From: Cytophagales bacterium WSM2-2
Lineage (GTDB): Bacteria; Bacteroidota; Bacteroidia; Cytophagales; Cyclobacteriaceae
Direction: 5' to 3'
DNA length: 64,000 bases
Assembly: GCA_015472025.1 (NCBI GenBank)
Contig: BNHL01000001.1
Location: forward strand, 1,178,001-1,242,000
The notes under the pieces are model-generated. The model worked only from the letters and a program-made list of their open reading frames with translations. It was not told where the DNA came from and did no database searches. Shown piece by piece: positions 25,701 through 36,691 of the stretch (position 1 is the first letter of the stretch; each line of letters begins with the position of its first letter). The translations under genes were made by a program, and so were the position numbers.

Positions 25701-27032
25701 GTGAAGTGTTGGGGCACGGTTCAAAAGAACAGGGTGTCCTTTCAATACGTTTTCCAAAATATCCCAAACTACAGGATCCTTGCGATCAACTATTTTCTTG
25801 GCCGACTTAACGGTCTTAACAATTCCTCTTTCAATGAGTTTGCGGATAATGAATGGCTTGAACAATTCAGCTGCCATGTCTTTTGGCAGACCGCACTCAT
25901 GCAATTTCAATTCAGGTCCTACAACAATAACTGAACGACCAGAGTAGTCAACACGCTTACCGAGCAAGTTCTGACGGAAACGTCCTTGCTTGCCTTTGAG
26001 CATATCGCTCAATGACTTCAGAGCACGGTTACCATCGGAACGCACTGCGTTAACTTTTCTCGAGTTATCGAACAAAGAGTCAACGGCTTCCTGGAGCATG
26101 CGTTTTTCGTTACGCAAAATCACTTCAGGAGCTTTGATGTCGATCAAACGCTTCAGACGGTTGTTACGAATGATCACACGTCTGTAAAGGTCATTCAAAT
26201 CAGATGTTGCAAAGCGACCGCCATCCAACGGCACAAGCGGACGCAATTCTGGAGGAATTACAGGAACCATCTTAATGGTCATCCACTCAGGCTTGTTCTC
26301 CACGCGGGTATTCGCATCACGGAAAGCTTCAACCACTTTCAAACGCTTCAATGCTTCAGCTTTACGTTGTTGTGAAGTATCTGTTGCTGCCTGGTCGCGT
26401 AGCTGGTAAGAAAGCTCATCAAGTTTCAAACGGCTCAGCAACATCTCGAGCGCATCAGCACCCATTCTGGCGATGAATTTCTTCGGATCGCTATCATCCA
26501 GCAATTGATTCTCACGTGGAAGTTTATCAACGATCTCCAGGTATTCTTCTTCAGTAAGGAAATCGAGGCGATTCACACCATCTTCCTCTTTCATACCTGG
26601 CTGAATTACCACATATCTTTCGTAGTAGATGATCTGATCCAATTTCTTCGTTGGCAGACCCAGCAAATATCCAATCTTATTAGGCAGCGAACGGAAATAC
26701 CAGATGTGAGCAACCGGCACCACCAGTTCGATGTGGCCCATGCGCTCGCGTCTTACTTTCTTCTCCGTAACCTCTACACCGCAACGATCGCAGATGATGC
26801 CTTTGTAACGAATACGCTTATACTTTCCGCAATGACATTCCCAGTCCTTTACCGGTCCGAAAATTCTTTCGCAAAACAAACCACCCATTTCCGGCTTATA
26901 GGTACGGTAGTTGATGGTTTCCGGCTGAGTGATCTCACCATGCGAGCTTTCCAGGATCGACTCCGGAGAAGCAAGACTAATGGTGATTTTAGAGAAGTCG
27001 TTGTTGATCTTTTTATTTTTTCTGAAAGACAT
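22743..27032 (-). CDS. rpoC: DNA-directed RNA polymerase subunit beta'
   Basis: The 1429-residue subunit carries the catalytic Mg motif NADFDGD near residue 475, the N-terminal zinc ribbon ([21 protein letters not shown], about residues 63-85) and the second zinc site ([15 protein letters not shown] near residue 895). The trigger-loop region and the C-terminal [10 protein letters not shown] segment are present. It forms the core enzyme with RpoB and RpoA. Length is usual for Bacteroidota. It follows rpoB with a 90-base gap holding a small CCACAGATTTGTGG hairpin. Confidence 0.99.
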   Translation of the reverse strand: MSFRKNKKINNDFSKITISLASPESILESSHGEITQPETINYRTYKPEMGGLFCERIFGPVKDWECHCGKYKRIRYKGIICDRCGVEVTEKKVRRERMGHIELVVPVAHIWYFRSLPNKIGYLLGLPTKKLDQIIYYERYVVIQPGMKEEDGVNRLDFLTEEEYLEIVDKLPRENQLLDDSDPKKFIARMGADALEMLLSRLKLDELSYQLRDQAATDTSQQRKAEALKRLKVVEAFRDANTRVENKPEWMTIKMVPVIPPELRPLVPLDGGRFATSDLNDLYRRVIIRNNRLKRLIDIKAPEVILRNEKRMLQEAVDSLFDNSRKVNAVRSDGNRALKSLSDMLKGKQGRFRQNLLGKRVDYSGRSVIVVGPELKLHECGLPKDMAAELFKPFIIRKLIERGIVKTVKSAKKIVDRKDPVVWDILENVLKGHPVLLNRAPTLHRLGIQAFQPKLIEGKAIQLHPLVCTAFNADFDGDQMAVHVPLGQEAILEAATLMLSSHNILNPANGAPITVPSQDMVLGLYYLTKGRKGEKGEGKTYYSAEEVIVAYNEGKLSKHAIIKVRATLKDKKTGESSRKLMETVTGRVIFNQVVPEEVGFVDELLTKKKLQTIIADVFKYAGQAKTAKFLDDIKELGFQMAYRGGLSMGLGDVKVPAEKKKLVEEAQKEVDSVWNNYMMGLITDNERYNQVIDIWTRTNTMLTNTLMKQLEEDQQGFNSIYMMMHSGARGSREQIRQLGGMRGLMAKPQKNLAGSVGSIIENPILSNFKEGLDVLEYFISTHGARKGLADTALKTADAGYLTRRLVDVAQDLVITEEDCGTLRGLKVTALKDNEDIVEPLSERIVGRVSVHNIEDPITGKIVCDANEEITDEIAKQIDETAIEEVEIRSVLTCETKFGACAKCYGRNLATGKMVQMGEAVGVIAAQSIGEPGTQLTLRTFHVGGTASNIAVDANIKAKFAGTVEMEGIRTVDTTDKDENKVKVVMGRTGEIRIVDSEKRVLIANNVPYGAFLRVKDGQKVEKGEELCYWDPYNAVIMSEFDGEVGYEAIIEGITFKEESDEQTGHREKVITDTRDKTKNPAIIINGKTETKGYNIPVGAHLAVDAGEKIKAGQVLAKIPRTMGKSRDITGGLPRVTELFEARNPSNPAVVSEIDGVVTYGGIKRGNREIFIESKDGVQKRYLVPLSKHILVQDNDFVRAGQPLSDGAITPSDILSIKGPTAVQEYLVNEIQEVYRLQGVKINDKHIEAIVSQMMQKVEIIDSGDTTFLPGEYVDKFEFREVNDAILDKKIVLDSGDSQRLKVGQLINGRELRDENSSLKRKDQRPVEVRDALAAVSRPTLQGITQASLKTESWLSAASFQETTKVLSEAAIRGKADQLMGLKENVIVGHLIPAGTGQRVFENLIVGSEEEYQQLVNAPERKSRERELQD

Positions 27033-27122
27033 GCTTTGTGTTTTTTCAGTTAACTAACTCGATTTTAAGTCACTGTCTACTGTCAGCAATCCACAAATCT
27101 GTGGACCGTGACAATTGACCTA

Positions 27123-30100
27123 TTAATCCATCGTAATCTCGAGGGCGAGACCACGCAATTCATGCACCAATACATTGAATGACTCAGGAATATTCGGCTT
27201 GCGCATATTCTCGCCTTTCACAATTGATTCGTATGCTTTTGCACGACCAATGACATCGTCTGACTTGATGGTAAGGATCTCCTGCAGGATATGCGAAGCA
27301 CCGAATGCCTCGATCGCCCACACTTCCATCTCTCCGAAACGCTGACCACCAAACTGTGCTTTACCACCCAACGGCTGCTGTGTGATGAGTGAGTACGGTC
27401 CGATTGAACGGGCGTGCATCTTATCATCAACCAAGTGACCAAGTTTGAGCATGTAAGCAAGACCAACCGTTACAGGCTGATCGAACTTAGCACCAGTCAG
27501 GCCATCGTATAAGTAAGTTCTTCCAAATTCAGGAAGATTTGCTTCTTTCAATTCGGCTGAAACCTGATCGAGCGATGCACCGTCAAAAATCGGAGTAGCA
27601 TATTTTCTACCCAATTTCTTCCCGGCCCATGCCAACACAGTTTCATAAATCTGACCCAGGTTCATACGCGAAGGCACACCAAGCGGGTTCAAACAAATAT
27701 CAACCGGTGTTCCGTCTTCCAGGAATGGCATATCTTCTTCGCGAACGATACGAGCTACCACACCTTTGTTTCCGTGACGTCCGGCCATCTTATCTCCCAC
27801 TTTCAGTTTACGCTTCTTAGCCACATAAACTTTTGCCAATTGCACAATACCTGCGGGCAATTCATCGCCTACTTCCAATGTGAAGCGCTCACGCTTAAAC
27901 TCACCGGCAATAACATTACGCCTGTTCAGATAGTTCTTCACTACTTCTGAGATGAGGTCGTTCGTAGCGTCATCGTTGCTCCAGTTCTCAAGACTGATGT
28001 CCGCTATCAGGTTGACTTCTTCCGGAACGTTGTAATTGCTTTCATCGCGGTAAATGTTCTTGTCAGGGAACAAGTTGCTCTCAATCACTTTCGAAGAGAA
28101 CTTCACGCCCTTGCTGATCAGTTCATCACCGAATTTGTGCTTCACACCCTGGCTGGTTTTACCTGTCAACAACGAAGTCAATTTCTTGATCATCTCGTTG
28201 CGCAATTCCGTGAGGTCTTTGCCGTAACGATTCTTCAACGCATCCAATTCTTTCTTCGACTTGGTGCGCAAATCTTTATCACGCTTCGGACGAGAGAAGA
28301 GTTTGGTATCGATAACCACACCTTTTAATGATGGAGGCGCTTTCATCGAAGCATCTTTCACATCACCTGCCTTGTCACCAAAGATGGCGCGGAGCAGTTT
28401 TTCTTCCGGTGTCGGATCGGTTTCACCTTTCGGTGTAATCTTACCGATCAAAATATCTCCTTCTTTTACTTCTGCTCCGATACGGATGATCCCGTTTTCA
28501 TCAAGGTGTTTCACAGCTTCCTCGCTTACGTTCGGAATCTCTGAAGTCAACTCTTCTTCACCACGTTTGGTATCGCGAACTTCCAGTTCAAATTCTTCGA
28601 TGTGGATCGAAGTATAAACGTCATCGCGAACTACGCGTTCAGAAATTACGATAGCGTCCTCGAAGTTGTATCCCTGCCAAGGCATGTATGCCACGAGCAA
28701 GTTTCTTCCAAGAGCCAATTCCCCGTTTGCAGTTCCATAACCCTGGCACAACGGCTGGCCTTTGCTCACCTTATCACCCTTCTTCACAAGCGGAGTCAGG
28801 TTGATACAAGTGTCCTGGTTAGTTCTGCGGAACTTGATCAGGCTATAAGTTTTGAATTCATCATCGAAGCGAACAAGTGCCTGCTCCTCTGATACTTCAT
28901 ATTTGATAACAATTTTTTTTGCGTCAACGAATTCAACAACACCATTGCCTTCTGCAAGTACAAGGGCGCGTGAATCCATGGCGATACGGCTTTCAAGGCC
29001 AGTACCTACCACCGGAGCTTCAGGTCTCATCAACGGTACAGCCTGACGTTGCATGTTCGAACCCATCAGGGCGCGGTTGGCATCATCATGCTCAAGGAAA
29101 GGAATCAATGAAGCCGCAATAGACACGATCTGGTTCGGAGCGATATCCATATAGCGGATGTCTTTCGGGTCCACTACCGGGAAGTCTCCTTCAAAACGTG
29201 CTTTTACTTTTTCTTCTTCCAGTTCACCGTTTGACTTGATCCTAACATTCGCCTGAGCGATGTTGAATGTATCTTCTTCTTCTGCTGTCAGGAAGATCAC
29301 GTCCTTACCTTTCACTTTACCATTCTCCACCTTGCGGTAAGGTGTCTCGATGAATCCCATCTTGTTCACTTTCGCATGAACGCAAAGTGATGAGATCAAA
29401 CCGATGTTCGGACCTTCGGGAGTTTCGATGGTACACAAACGACCGTAGTGCGTATAGTGTACGTCTCGAACTTCAAAACCGGCACGTTCACGTGAAAGAC
29501 CACCGGGACCAAGGGCAGACATCCTACGCTTGTGCGTGATCTCTGCCAATGGGTTAGTTTGATCCATGAACTGTGACAGCTGGTTCGTTCCGAAGAATGA
29601 GTTAATTACGGAAGACAATGTACGCGCGTTGATCAAATCAACAGGCTTGAAGTCTTCGTTATCGCGAACGTTCATTCTTTCTTTGATGGTTCTTGCCATA
29701 CGGGCAAGACCTACACCAAACTGTGAATACAATTGTTCACCAACCGTACGCACACGTCTGTTGCTCAAGTGATCGATATCGTCAACTACTGCTTTAGAGT
29801 TGATCAACCCGATCAGGTATTTTACAATAAGGATGATGTCCTCAGTCGTCAATACGCGCTGATCTGCGCTCAGGTCAAGACCAAGTTTTTTGTTGATCCT
29901 GTAACGGCCAACTTCACCAAGGTCATAACGCTTCTCGCTGAAGAACAAGCTCTGAATAATATCGCGAGCAGTTTGCTCATCGGGAGCTTCAGTATTTCTT
30001 AATTGACGATAGATTTGCTCAACAGCTTCTTTTTCAGAGTTGGAGTTGTCTTTCGCCAGGGTGTTGAAGATGATCTGGAAATCAGCCACGTTCACATCTT

Positions 30101-30992
30101 CACGGTGAACGATAATTGACTTGGTTCCTGATTCAATGATCACATCTACATCTTCCGCAGTGATCACATGATCACGCTCCAGCAACACCTCGTTACGATC
30201 GATGGAAACCACTTCACCGGTATCTTCATCCACGAAGTCTTCCGTCCATGTTTTCAAAACACGGGCTGCCAACTTGCGGCCGGTCATTTTTTTCAACGTG
30301 TTTTTGTTGGCCTCTACTTCTTCACTCAAGCCAAACAAATCCAGGATATCTTTATCCGTACCATATCCAATGGCGCGGAGCAGTGTCGTCACAGGGAATT
30401 TTTTCTTGCGGTCGATGTAAGCGTACATCACCGCATTCACGTCTGTCGCGAATTCGATCCATGAACCTTTGAAAGGGATGATACGTGCTGAATACAATTT
30501 CGTCCCGTTCGTGTGCTTACTCATGGCGAAAAACACACCTGGAGAACGATGCAATTGTGACACGATCACGCGCTCAGCTCCGTTAATGACGAATGAGCCT
30601 TTCTCAGTCATATAAGGAATGTTTCCTAAGAAAACCTCCTGTTCTATGGTTTCGAAATCTTCATTGTCCTCATCGTTACAAGTGAGACGAAGCTTTGCTT
30701 TCAGCGGAACTGAAAACGTAAGTCCGCGATCAATGCACTCATCAACGTTGTATTTTGGAGGATCGATCGTATAATCCACGAACTCAAGCACGAAGTTCTC
30801 GCGTGAGTCGGAGATAGGGAAATTTTCTGCAAACACTTTAAAGAGACCTTCATTCTGCCTCTTCTCTGCAGGAGTCTCGATTTGCAAAAAGTCTTTGAAC
30901 GATTGAAGTTGAATGTCCAGAAAGTCTGGATATTCCAGCACTTTGTCGATGGACGAAAAATCAATTCGGTTGTTTAATGTTTTCTTTGCCAA
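27123..30992 (-). CDS. rpoB: DNA-directed RNA polymerase subunit beta
   Basis: The 1289-residue subunit forms one pincer of the core enzyme. The rifampicin pocket near residues 470-500 ([20 protein letters not shown], then [20 protein letters not shown]) keeps the Asp, His and Ser residues where resistance mutations arise, so the sequence looks wild type. The catalytic-region [12 protein letters not shown] and the C-terminal clamp anchor ([23 protein letters not shown]) are intact. Gene order rplL-rpoB-rpoC is standard. The preceding 155-base gap holds a GC-rich hairpin. Confidence 0.99.
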   Translation of the reverse strand: MAKKTLNNRIDFSSIDKVLEYPDFLDIQLQSFKDFLQIETPAEKRQNEGLFKVFAENFPISDSRENFVLEFVDYTIDPPKYNVDECIDRGLTFSVPLKAKLRLTCNDEDNEDFETIEQEVFLGNIPYMTEKGSFVINGAERVIVSQLHRSPGVFFAMSKHTNGTKLYSARIIPFKGSWIEFATDVNAVMYAYIDRKKKFPVTTLLRAIGYGTDKDILDLFGLSEEVEANKNTLKKMTGRKLAARVLKTWTEDFVDEDTGEVVSIDRNEVLLERDHVITAEDVDVIIESGTKSIIVHREDVNVADFQIIFNTLAKDNSNSEKEAVEQIYRQLRNTEAPDEQTARDIIQSLFFSEKRYDLGEVGRYRINKKLGLDLSADQRVLTTEDIILIVKYLIGLINSKAVVDDIDHLSNRRVRTVGEQLYSQFGVGLARMARTIKERMNVRDNEDFKPVDLINARTLSSVINSFFGTNQLSQFMDQTNPLAEITHKRRMSALGPGGLSRERAGFEVRDVHYTHYGRLCTIETPEGPNIGLISSLCVHAKVNKMGFIETPYRKVENGKVKGKDVIFLTAEEEDTFNIAQANVRIKSNGELEEEKVKARFEGDFPVVDPKDIRYMDIAPNQIVSIAASLIPFLEHDDANRALMGSNMQRQAVPLMRPEAPVVGTGLESRIAMDSRALVLAEGNGVVEFVDAKKIVIKYEVSEEQALVRFDDEFKTYSLIKFRRTNQDTCINLTPLVKKGDKVSKGQPLCQGYGTANGELALGRNLLVAYMPWQGYNFEDAIVISERVVRDDVYTSIHIEEFELEVRDTKRGEEELTSEIPNVSEEAVKHLDENGIIRIGAEVKEGDILIGKITPKGETDPTPEEKLLRAIFGDKAGDVKDASMKAPPSLKGVVIDTKLFSRPKRDKDLRTKSKKELDALKNRYGKDLTELRNEMIKKLTSLLTGKTSQGVKHKFGDELISKGVKFSSKVIESNLFPDKNIYRDESNYNVPEEVNLIADISLENWSNDDATNDLISEVVKNYLNRRNVIAGEFKRERFTLEVGDELPAGIVQLAKVYVAKKRKLKVGDKMAGRHGNKGVVARIVREEDMPFLEDGTPVDICLNPLGVPSRMNLGQIYETVLAWAGKKLGRKYATPIFDGASLDQVSAELKEANLPEFGRTYLYDGLTGAKFDQPVTVGLAYMLKLGHLVDDKMHARSIGPYSLITQQPLGGKAQFGGQRFGEMEVWAIEAFGASHILQEILTIKSDDVIGRAKAYESIVKGENMRKPNIPESFNVLVHELRGLALEITMD

Positions 30993-31082
30993 GGTACTTA
31001 GCGGTTAAATTTTCCCGAACTAGAAATACTCAAAATCTAAATTAGATACGAATGCCTTGTGGCATAAAATAGGGAAAGACCC

Positions 31083-31116
31083 CAGCCCTTTTTTTCAAGG
31101 AATGGGGCCTGAAATC
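31083..31116 (-). promoter_or_regulatory. Hairpin in the rplL-rpoB gap
   Basis: On the minus strand GGCCCCA and TGGGGTC can pair around an A-rich loop. It lies where other bacteria have the partial terminator that sets the rpoB to rplL ratio. A pyrimidine-rich stretch (TTTCCCTATTTTAT) follows, but no clean T-run. Confidence 0.4.
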
Positions 31117-31147
31117 CCTTTAGACGGTATCTGCGCCCTTCAAGAAA

Positions 31148-31528
31148 TTATTTCAACTCAATTTCGGCACCAGCCTCAACGAGTTGTTTCTTCAAGTTCT
31201 CAGCTTCGTCTTTAGGTAAGCCTTCTTTGATAGTCTTAGGAGCTCCATCAACTACATCTTTAGCTTCTTTCAAGCCAAGACCGGTCAATTCTTTCACCAA
31301 CTTCACGATCTGAAGTTTGTTAGCACCTGCGCTCTTCAACACAACATCGAAGTTGGTTTTCTCAGCAGCAGCAGCGCCACCACCACCAGCAGCAGGACCA
31401 GCCGCTACAGCAACAGCCGCAGCTGCAGGCTCAATGCCATATGTTTCTTTCAGGTAAGAAGCTAATTCGTTTACTTCTTTTACAGTAAGTTCTACAAGTT
31501 GATCGCCGATTGATTTGATATCCGCCAT
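31148..31528 (-). CDS. rplL: 50S ribosomal protein L7/L12
   Basis: The 126-residue stalk protein has the N-terminal dimerisation helix ([18 protein letters not shown]), an Ala/Gly-rich flexible hinge at about residues 37-56, and the C-terminal globular domain that recruits GTPase factors ([25 protein letters not shown]). Four to six copies bind L10 per ribosome. It lies 34 bases after rplJ, in the order rplK-rplA-rplJ-rplL. Confidence 0.98.
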   Translation of the reverse strand: MADIKSIGDQLVELTVKEVNELASYLKETYGIEPAAAAVAVAAGPAAGGGGAAAAEKTNFDVVLKSAGANKLQIVKLVKELTGLGLKEAKDVVDGAPKTIKEGLPKDEAENLKKQLVEAGAEIELK

Positions 31529-31562
31529 GATTGATAATTGTTTAAAATTTTAAATTCTTTTT

Positions 31563-32090
31563 TTAGTTTTTTCTTTCTTCCAAAGCCTTCACAAGTCCGG
31601 CTACAGTTTGCTTGCCACTCAACAGGGCAGACAATACATTCTTCGCAGGAGATTGCAGCAATGAAATAATTTCGCCAATGAGTTCATTCTTAGATTTCAA
31701 CTCAGTGAGCGTATTTAAGTGTTCTTCACCGATAAAGAGGGCAGACTCGATGGAAGCTGCTTTTAATCCGGGTTTACCCTCCAGTTTCTTGCGATACTCT
31801 TTAATAACTTTCGCAGGAGCGTTGCCAGCCTCTTTCGAGAACATCACGCCTGAAAAGCCTTTCAGAGATTTAAAAATATCTTCGTAGTTCGCCTTCTGCC
31901 TTTCCAAAGCCTTGCGGATCAATGTGTTTTTGTAAACCACATATTCTACTCCGGCATGAAAACACAACCTGCGCAACGCATTCACCTGAGCTACAGTTAA
32001 ACCTGAAGCGTCTGTGATATAGAAATGGTTGTTCTGAGAAAATTTCTCAGCCAACTCATCAATGATCTGTCCTTTTTCTTCCCTGGTCAT
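31563..32090 (-). CDS. rplJ: 50S ribosomal protein L10
   Basis: The 175-residue stalk base protein starts MTREEKGQIIDELAEKF and contains NHFYITDASGLTVAQVNALR; the C-terminal helix binds L7/L12 dimers. The start lies 11 bases after the rplA stop, so there is no room for the long L10-binding leader seen between these genes in E. coli. Any autoregulation would need a different site. Confidence 0.98.
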   Translation of the reverse strand: MTREEKGQIIDELAEKFSQNNHFYITDASGLTVAQVNALRRLCFHAGVEYVVYKNTLIRKALERQKANYEDIFKSLKGFSGVMFSKEAGNAPAKVIKEYRKKLEGKPGLKAASIESALFIGEEHLNTLTELKSKNELIGEIISLLQSPAKNVLSALLSGKQTVAGLVKALEERKN

Positions 32091-32101
32091 GTCTTTAATA
32101 A

Positions 32102-32797
32102 TTAAATGCCCAATGAACCTGAATCAACCCTGATGCCCGGACTCATCGTAGTGGAAAGCGACACACTTTGAATGTATGTACCCTTCGATGAAGCTGGTTT
32201 CAGTTTTACAACCATATTGATAAGTTCAGCAGCGTTGTCTTTGATCTTGTCCGCGCTGAAGGAAGCCTTACCGACACTTGCGTGAATGATTCCTTGTTTG
32301 TCGATTTTAAAGTCCACTTTACCCGCTTTCACTTCTTTCACTGCTTTTCCAACTTCGAGGGTAACTGTTCCGGACTTAGGATTTGGCATCAAGCCACGAG
32401 GGCCGAGTACCTTTCCCAGTTTACCTACTTTCGCCATAACGGTGGGCATCGTGATGATAACATCAATATCAGTCCAACCGCCTTCGATTTTTTTAATGTA
32501 TTCATCCAGTCCAACATACTCTGCGCCAGCGTCTTTCGCTTCCTGTTCTTTGTCAGGTGAGCAAAGCACTAATACGCGCACAACTTTGCCTAAGCCGTGA
32601 GGCAAAGAGACAACTCCGCGCACCATTTGGTCTGACTTCTTCGGGTCAACACCCAAACGGATGTCAACGTCTACAGAGGCATCAAACTTGGTGAAGGTGA
32701 TATCCTTCAGCATTTTTGCAGCATCCGTCAGAGAATATTCTTTCTCTAAGTTATACTTGGCGGCAACCGCCTTTCTGTTTTTTGATACTCTTGCCAT
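32102..32797 (-). CDS. rplA: 50S ribosomal protein L1
   Basis: The 231-residue protein matches L1, with the signature [19 protein letters not shown] near residue 122 and the N-terminal [12 protein letters not shown]. It binds 23S rRNA in the L1 stalk and in many bacteria represses its own mRNA. The upstream 85-base gap contains two close copies of ACGATTAACT on the minus strand, which I cannot interpret. Downstream is rplJ. Confidence 0.98.
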   Translation of the reverse strand: MARVSKNRKAVAAKYNLEKEYSLTDAAKMLKDITFTKFDASVDVDIRLGVDPKKSDQMVRGVVSLPHGLGKVVRVLVLCSPDKEQEAKDAGAEYVGLDEYIKKIEGGWTDIDVIITMPTVMAKVGKLGKVLGPRGLMPNPKSGTVTLEVGKAVKEVKAGKVDFKIDKQGIIHASVGKASFSADKIKDNAAELINMVVKLKPASSKGTYIQSVSLSTTMSPGIRVDSGSLGI

Positions 32798-32882
32798 TTT
32801 CTTTTTCAGTTAATCGTTTTAGTTAATCGTTGATAGAAGTGATGGAAGCTTTTCTCTCTATTAACTTTTAACTCTTAACTAT

Positions 32883-33326
32883 TTATTTATTCCAGGGAGC
32901 AACTCCGCTTACGGTAACACCCATGCTGCGAGCTGTTCCTGCAATCATTTTCATAGCTGACTCAACTTTGAAAGCGTTGAGGTCAGGCATTTTGATTTCA
33001 GCAATTTTTTTGACCTGATCCCAGGAGATCGATCCTACTTTAGAACGGTTAGGTTCTTTTGATCCTTTTTGAAGCTTAATGGCTTCCATAATCAGGATTG
33101 CGGCAGGAGGAGTTTTGATGACGAAGTCAAAAGACTTGTCATTGTAGATAGTGATCAACACAGGCAACACCTGGCCTTGTTTGTCTTGCGAGCGAGCGTT
33201 GAACTGCTTACAGAAGTCCATGATGTTCAAACCTTTTGAACCGAGTGCAGGACCAATGGGAGGTGCAGGGTTAGCCTGACCGCCTTTCACTTGTAACTTC
33301 AAATAACCTATTGCTTCCTTTGCCAT
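32883..33326 (-). CDS. rplK: 50S ribosomal protein L11
   Basis: The 147-residue protein starts [32 protein letters not shown], the N-terminal domain bound by thiostrepton-class drugs at the GTPase centre. The C-terminal rRNA-binding domain ends with [12 protein letters not shown]. It lies 29 bases after nusG and leads into rplA. Confidence 0.98.
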   Translation of the reverse strand: MAKEAIGYLKLQVKGGQANPAPPIGPALGSKGLNIMDFCKQFNARSQDKQGQVLPVLITIYNDKSFDFVIKTPPAAILIMEAIKLQKGSKEPNRSKVGSISWDQVKKIAEIKMPDLNAFKVESAMKMIAGTARSMGVTVSGVAPWNK

Positions 33327-33355
33327 ACCTTGATTATCTTAAAATTCTGATTCTA

Positions 33356-33916
33356 TTAATCTAATTTTTCTACTTGCATGTAGCTCAATTCAACAGGAGT
33401 ATTCCTGCCGAAAATTTTCACCATTACATTCAGCTTCTTCTTGTCTTCGAAAATCTCCTCCACATTTCCAGTAAACCCGCTGAAAGGTCCATCCATTACT
33501 TTTACGGATTCTCCCTTAATGAAAGGGGTCTCCAATTTTTCTTCGAACTGATCTACCTCATCTACTTTTCCAAGGATGCGGTTTACCTCCGCTTGCCTCA
33601 GGGCTACCGGATCTTTGCTCGTGGCGCTTGAGCCGTTAGAGCCCAGAAAACCAATCACTCCGGGAATATTATTCACTTTGTGATACGCTTCTCCATGGGA
33701 GAGGTCTGCTGAAACAAGTACATATCCCGGGAAGAAGTTTCTCTCACGAACGCGCTTTTTACCATTGCGCATTTCGTAAACCTTCTCCGAAGGGATCAGT
33801 ACCTGCGGAATAAACTCCTGCAGTTTGGAGCGCTCAATCTCCGTTTCCAGGTAAGATTTGATTTTCTTTTCCTGGCCGCTGATGACGCGCAACACATACC
33901 ACTTTAGCTCTGCCAT
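33356..33916 (-). CDS. nusG: Transcription termination/antitermination protein NusG
   Basis: The 186-residue protein has the NGN domain (WYVLRVISGQEKKIKSYLE, PGYVLVSADL) and a C-terminal KOW domain (GESVKVMDGPFSGFTGNVEEI). It binds the RNA polymerase clamp to prevent pausing and couples to the ribosome. A linker near residues 90-105 is longer and Ser-rich (GSNGSSATSKD). It starts six bases after secE. Confidence 0.97.
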   Translation of the reverse strand: MAELKWYVLRVISGQEKKIKSYLETEIERSKLQEFIPQVLIPSEKVYEMRNGKKRVRERNFFPGYVLVSADLSHGEAYHKVNNIPGVIGFLGSNGSSATSKDPVALRQAEVNRILGKVDEVDQFEEKLETPFIKGESVKVMDGPFSGFTGNVEEIFEDKKKLNVMVKIFGRNTPVELSYMQVEKLD

Positions 33917-33922
33917 GATCTT

Positions 33923-34114
33923 TTAAAATTCTCTGTAAAACCAGTGCAAAGCATTGTTGAACCCAAAATCGATCATCCCGATAACCAGGGCAAAAATCAA
34001 TGAAGCCACCAACACCAAAATGGCGCTGCTTTGCAGCTCATTGAACTTCGACCAAGAGACCTTGTTGCGGATCTCGTCAATCGAATCGAGGATATAGTTC
34101 TTCAATTTTTCCAT
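33923..34114 (-). CDS. secE: Preprotein translocase subunit SecE
   Basis: The 63-residue protein is the short bacterial form: an amphipathic N-terminal helix (KLKNYILDSIDEIRNKVSW) then one membrane segment (SSAILVLVASLIFALVIGMIDFGF). It clamps SecY, which is encoded at 56892-58202 in this window. It precedes nusG, as in most bacteria, and lies 102 bases after tRNA-Trp. Confidence 0.95.
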   Translation of the reverse strand: MEKLKNYILDSIDEIRNKVSWSKFNELQSSAILVLVASLIFALVIGMIDFGFNNALHWFYREF

Positions 34115-34216
34115 CAGATTCTTTGTTCGACACGGTACTTCCTGTGATGTATCTAACTATTTGATTCACACCTAATTAGTCCTATTTTGAACCGTGTTTT
34201 CAAAATAGCTTTTTAG

Positions 34217-34289
34217 CACGGGTGGAGAGACTCGAACTCCCAGCCAACGGTTTTGGAGACCGCTACTCTACCAATTGAGCTACACCCGT
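34217..34289 (-). tRNA. tRNA-Trp (anticodon CCA)
   Basis: A 73-base cloverleaf: the acceptor stem ACGGGTG pairs with CACCCGT, discriminator G, U8-A9 in place, anticodon loop with CCA. CCA is not encoded. It is transcribed from the promoter at 34338-34368, ahead of secE and nusG. Confidence 0.95.
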
Positions 34290-34337
34290 ATGACCTTGGC
34301 TCCCTCCTGACTCTCTACCCTAAATTCAAAAGGACTG

Positions 34338-34368
34338 CAAATGTAGAGCAATTGGGAAAGAAAACAAA
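34338..34368 (-). promoter_or_regulatory. Promoter of tRNA-Trp-secE-nusG-rpl-rpoBC operon
   Basis: On the minus strand the -33 box TTTG (34365-34368), 19 bases, then the -7 box TACATTTG (34338-34345): both boxes and the spacing match the Bacteroidota consensus exactly. The start site should be near 34332. The -33 box is in the T-run of the tuf terminator. Confidence 0.8.
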
Positions 34369-34398
34369 AGCGTTTCCAAGAAAAATCTCAGAAACGCT
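34360..34398 (-). terminator. Terminator after tuf
   Basis: On the minus strand AGCGTTTC (34391-34398) pairs with GAAACGCT (34369-34376) around a 14-base loop, followed by TTTGTTTTC. It ends the tRNA-tuf transcript and overlaps the -33 box of the next promoter. Confidence 0.8.
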
Positions 34399-34439
34399 AT
34401 TTGTTGAATATCAACTAGTTGCCTTTCGGCAAGAATCCT

Positions 34440-35627
34440 TTAGTCGAGGATCTCAGTTACCTGGCCAGAACCTACTGTACGGCCACCTTCGCGGATAGCG
34501 AAACGCAATCCTTTCTCCATGGCAATCTTGTTGATCAGCTCCACTTCGATAGATACGTTGTCACCAGGCATAACCATTTCCACGCCTGCAGGAAGTTTTA
34601 CTTCGCCAGTTACATCCGTTGTACGGAAGTAGAACTGAGGGCGGTATTTGTTGAAGAAAGGAGTGTGACGACCACCTTCTTCTTTGCTCAATACATAAAC
34701 TTCAGCTTTGAATTTAGCGTGAGGAGTTACAGTACCAGGCTTGCAAATAACCATACCGCGGCAGATTTGCTCTTTTTCAATACCACGGAGCAACAAACCT
34801 ACGTTGTCACCAGCTTCTCCTCTGTCAAGGATTTTGCGGAACATTTCTACACCAGTGATGGTAGAAGTAAGGTTCTCAGCACCCATTCCAAGGATTTGAA
34901 CTGCATCACCAGTTTTGATGATACCACGCTCAATACGACCAGTAGCAACAGTACCACGACCAGTGATCGAGAATACGTCTTCTACAGGCATCAAGAAATC
35001 TTTGTCAATCAAACGAACCGGAATCGGAATGTGGTTATCCACTGCATCCATCAATTCGTTAACTTTTTCTACCCACTTAGCTTCGCCATTCAATGCACCT
35101 AAAGCAGAGCCACGGATGACTGGCATGGTGTCGCCAGGAAATTGATAAGAAGAAAGGAGTTCGCGAACTTCCATTTCAACGAGGTCAAGCAATTCTGCAT
35201 CGTCAACCAAGTCAACTTTGTTCATGAACACGACAAGTGCAGGTACACCTACCTGACGAGCCAAGAGGATGTGCTCGCGAGTCTGAGGCATAGGGCCGTC
35301 AGTAGCAGCAACCACGAGGATAGCTCCGTCCATCTGGGCAGCACCAGTAACCATGTTTTTTACATAGTCAGCGTGACCAGGACAGTCTACGTGTGCGTAG
35401 TGTCTTTTCTCAGTAGAATATTCTACGTGCGAAGTGTTGATAGTGATACCGCGTTCTTTTTCTTCAGGAGCGTTATCAATTGATGAGAAGTCACGAACTG
35501 CAGCAAGTCCTTTTTTAGAAAGAACCTGAGTAATAGCAGCCGTCAACGTAGTTTTACCGTGGTCAACGTGACCAATGGTACCGATGTTTACGTGCGGTTT
35601 TGAGCGGTCAAATGTTTCTTTTGCCAT
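34440..35627 (-). CDS. tuf: Translation elongation factor Tu
   Basis: The 395-residue GTPase has G1 GHVDHGKT (residues 19-26), DCPGHADY (G3) and NKVDLVDD (G4), then the two beta-barrel domains. It delivers aminoacyl-tRNA to the ribosome. It follows tRNA-Tyr, -Gly and -Thr on the same strand, an arrangement found in several phyla. A 288-base leader separates it from tRNA-Thr. Confidence 0.99.
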   Translation of the reverse strand: MAKETFDRSKPHVNIGTIGHVDHGKTTLTAAITQVLSKKGLAAVRDFSSIDNAPEEKERGITINTSHVEYSTEKRHYAHVDCPGHADYVKNMVTGAAQMDGAILVVAATDGPMPQTREHILLARQVGVPALVVFMNKVDLVDDAELLDLVEMEVRELLSSYQFPGDTMPVIRGSALGALNGEAKWVEKVNELMDAVDNHIPIPVRLIDKDFLMPVEDVFSITGRGTVATGRIERGIIKTGDAVQILGMGAENLTSTITGVEMFRKILDRGEAGDNVGLLLRGIEKEQICRGMVICKPGTVTPHAKFKAEVYVLSKEEGGRHTPFFNKYRPQFYFRTTDVTGEVKLPAGVEMVMPGDNVSIEVELINKIAMEKGLRFAIREGGRTVGSGQVTEILD

Positions 35628-35915
35628 ATTTGAAAATCCCAGTTAAGTGTTTAAAAGTGTATAATTAATTTAATAGGTTACTACCTTCAGGTTTCTCCGT
35701 CTGAGAAACATATACACCCTAAACATGTTAAGCCTTTCGAATAAGGGTTATTCGACTCTGAGATCTTCGTCACCTTGAAGATGGTCGCTACCCATCGGTG
35801 ATTTGAGATATCAATTTTTCAAAATTTCAAAATCCCGAGTTTATTCGGGAGCAAACTGCACTTATGCAATTTGTATTCTAATCCGATCCTCTTTCACTGA
35901 GGCTTCGGAGGATAG
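35628..35915 (-). other. Structured spacer/leader between tRNA-Thr and tuf
   Basis: The 288 bases hold no ORF. Several possible hairpins are visible on the minus strand: GTTTCTC with GAGAAAC close to tuf, CCCGA with TCGGG near 35840, and ATCCTC with GAGGAT right after tRNA-Thr. None has a T-run, so tRNA processing, leader stability or translational control are all possible. Confidence 0.5.
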
Positions 35916-35987
<72 letters not shown>

Positions 35988-36066
35988 ATTCATGCCGTTG
36001 TTCGTTCATCGTTGTCGGTTGTTCGAAGTACGAACAACGAATAACGAACAACTATCAACGACTCTG

Positions 36067-36139
36067 AGCGGGAAACGAGGTTCGAACTCGCGACCTATAG
36101 CTTGGAAGGCTATCGCTCTACCAACTGAGCTACTCCCGC
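36067..36139 (-). tRNA. tRNA-Gly (anticodon TCC)
   Basis: A 73-base cloverleaf: acceptor GCGGGAG with (T)TCCCGC, discriminator U, anticodon stem ATAGC/GCTAT, loop CTTCCAA. Second in the cluster. Confidence 0.95.
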
Positions 36140-36175
36140 TTTTTGATTCAAAACTTCACATTTCGAATTCTGGTG

Positions 36176-36258
36176 TGGGGAGAACAGGATTCGAACCTGT
36201 GAAGACATAAGTCAACAGATTTACAGTCTGTCCTCGTTGGCCGCTTGAGTATCTCCCC
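36176..36258 (-). tRNA. tRNA-Tyr (anticodon GTA)
   Basis: An 83-base class II tRNA with a long variable arm: acceptor GGGGAGA/TCTCCCC, discriminator A, anticodon loop CTGTAAA. First in the cluster, about 70 bases after the promoter. Confidence 0.95.
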
Positions 36259-36334
36259 CTACGATTTCAATCTTTTCAAGAACTTTTCCTTACTAATCCA
36301 GAAGCGCAGAGGCCATTCTCGAAAAATAGGAGTG

Positions 36335-36365
36335 CAAAATTATACGGTTTTTCGGTATCGGCAAA
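36335..36365 (-). promoter_or_regulatory. Promoter of the tRNA-Tyr-Gly-Thr-tuf operon
   Basis: On the minus strand TTTG (36362-36365), 19 bases, TAATTTTG (36335-36342): an exact Bacteroidota promoter. The start site should be near 36329. Confidence 0.8.
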
Positions 36366-36389
36366 CGCGGCAGGAAACAAAAATTCAGA

Positions 36390-36686
36390 TTACATCAGGA
36401 CGATTTCCTTCAAAACGTCCTTTCCAAACTCATTTTCCAGCGTTTTTAGCAGGTGATTCTTGTGAAAGCTCAAATCGCTCTTCATTGAGGGAGAATCCAA
36501 CTCGATAAACAACACCTTATTGCGCACAAAAATTCGTTTGGTGTGCCTGGCCATTGGTTTACCCACCAGCTTTTCCCACGAAGCAACCACGCTCGCCTCA
36601 TCAAATTTGGGCTTCAGATGGTATTGTTTGAGCAGGTCTTTGATGGCCTGGCCTATGTGCTGAATATCGTGAGGGTTTTGAGGCAT
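36390..36686 (-). CDS. DUF721/DciA-family protein
   Basis: The 98-residue protein matches the DUF721/DciA core: GQAIKDLLKQYHLKPKFDEASVVASWEKLVGKPMARHTKRIFVRNKVLFIELDSPSMKSDLSF. DciA helps load the replicative helicase in bacteria without DnaC; whether this short form does so is inferred. It follows recF with a five-base gap, in the same direction, supporting a replication/repair role. The tRNA operon promoter lies just beyond its 3' end. Confidence 0.8.
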   Translation of the reverse strand: MPQNPHDIQHIGQAIKDLLKQYHLKPKFDEASVVASWEKLVGKPMARHTKRIFVRNKVLFIELDSPSMKSDLSFHKNHLLKTLENEFGKDVLKEIVLM

Positions 36687-36691
36687 TGGAT

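Noticed and set aside
22743-30992. Many long antisense frames inside rpoB and rpoC (for example 23694-24488 and 26505-27053 on the plus strand)
   Set aside because: They mirror the codon pattern of highly conserved genes and have Cys/Phe-rich compositions typical of shadow frames; no start signals or promoters support them.
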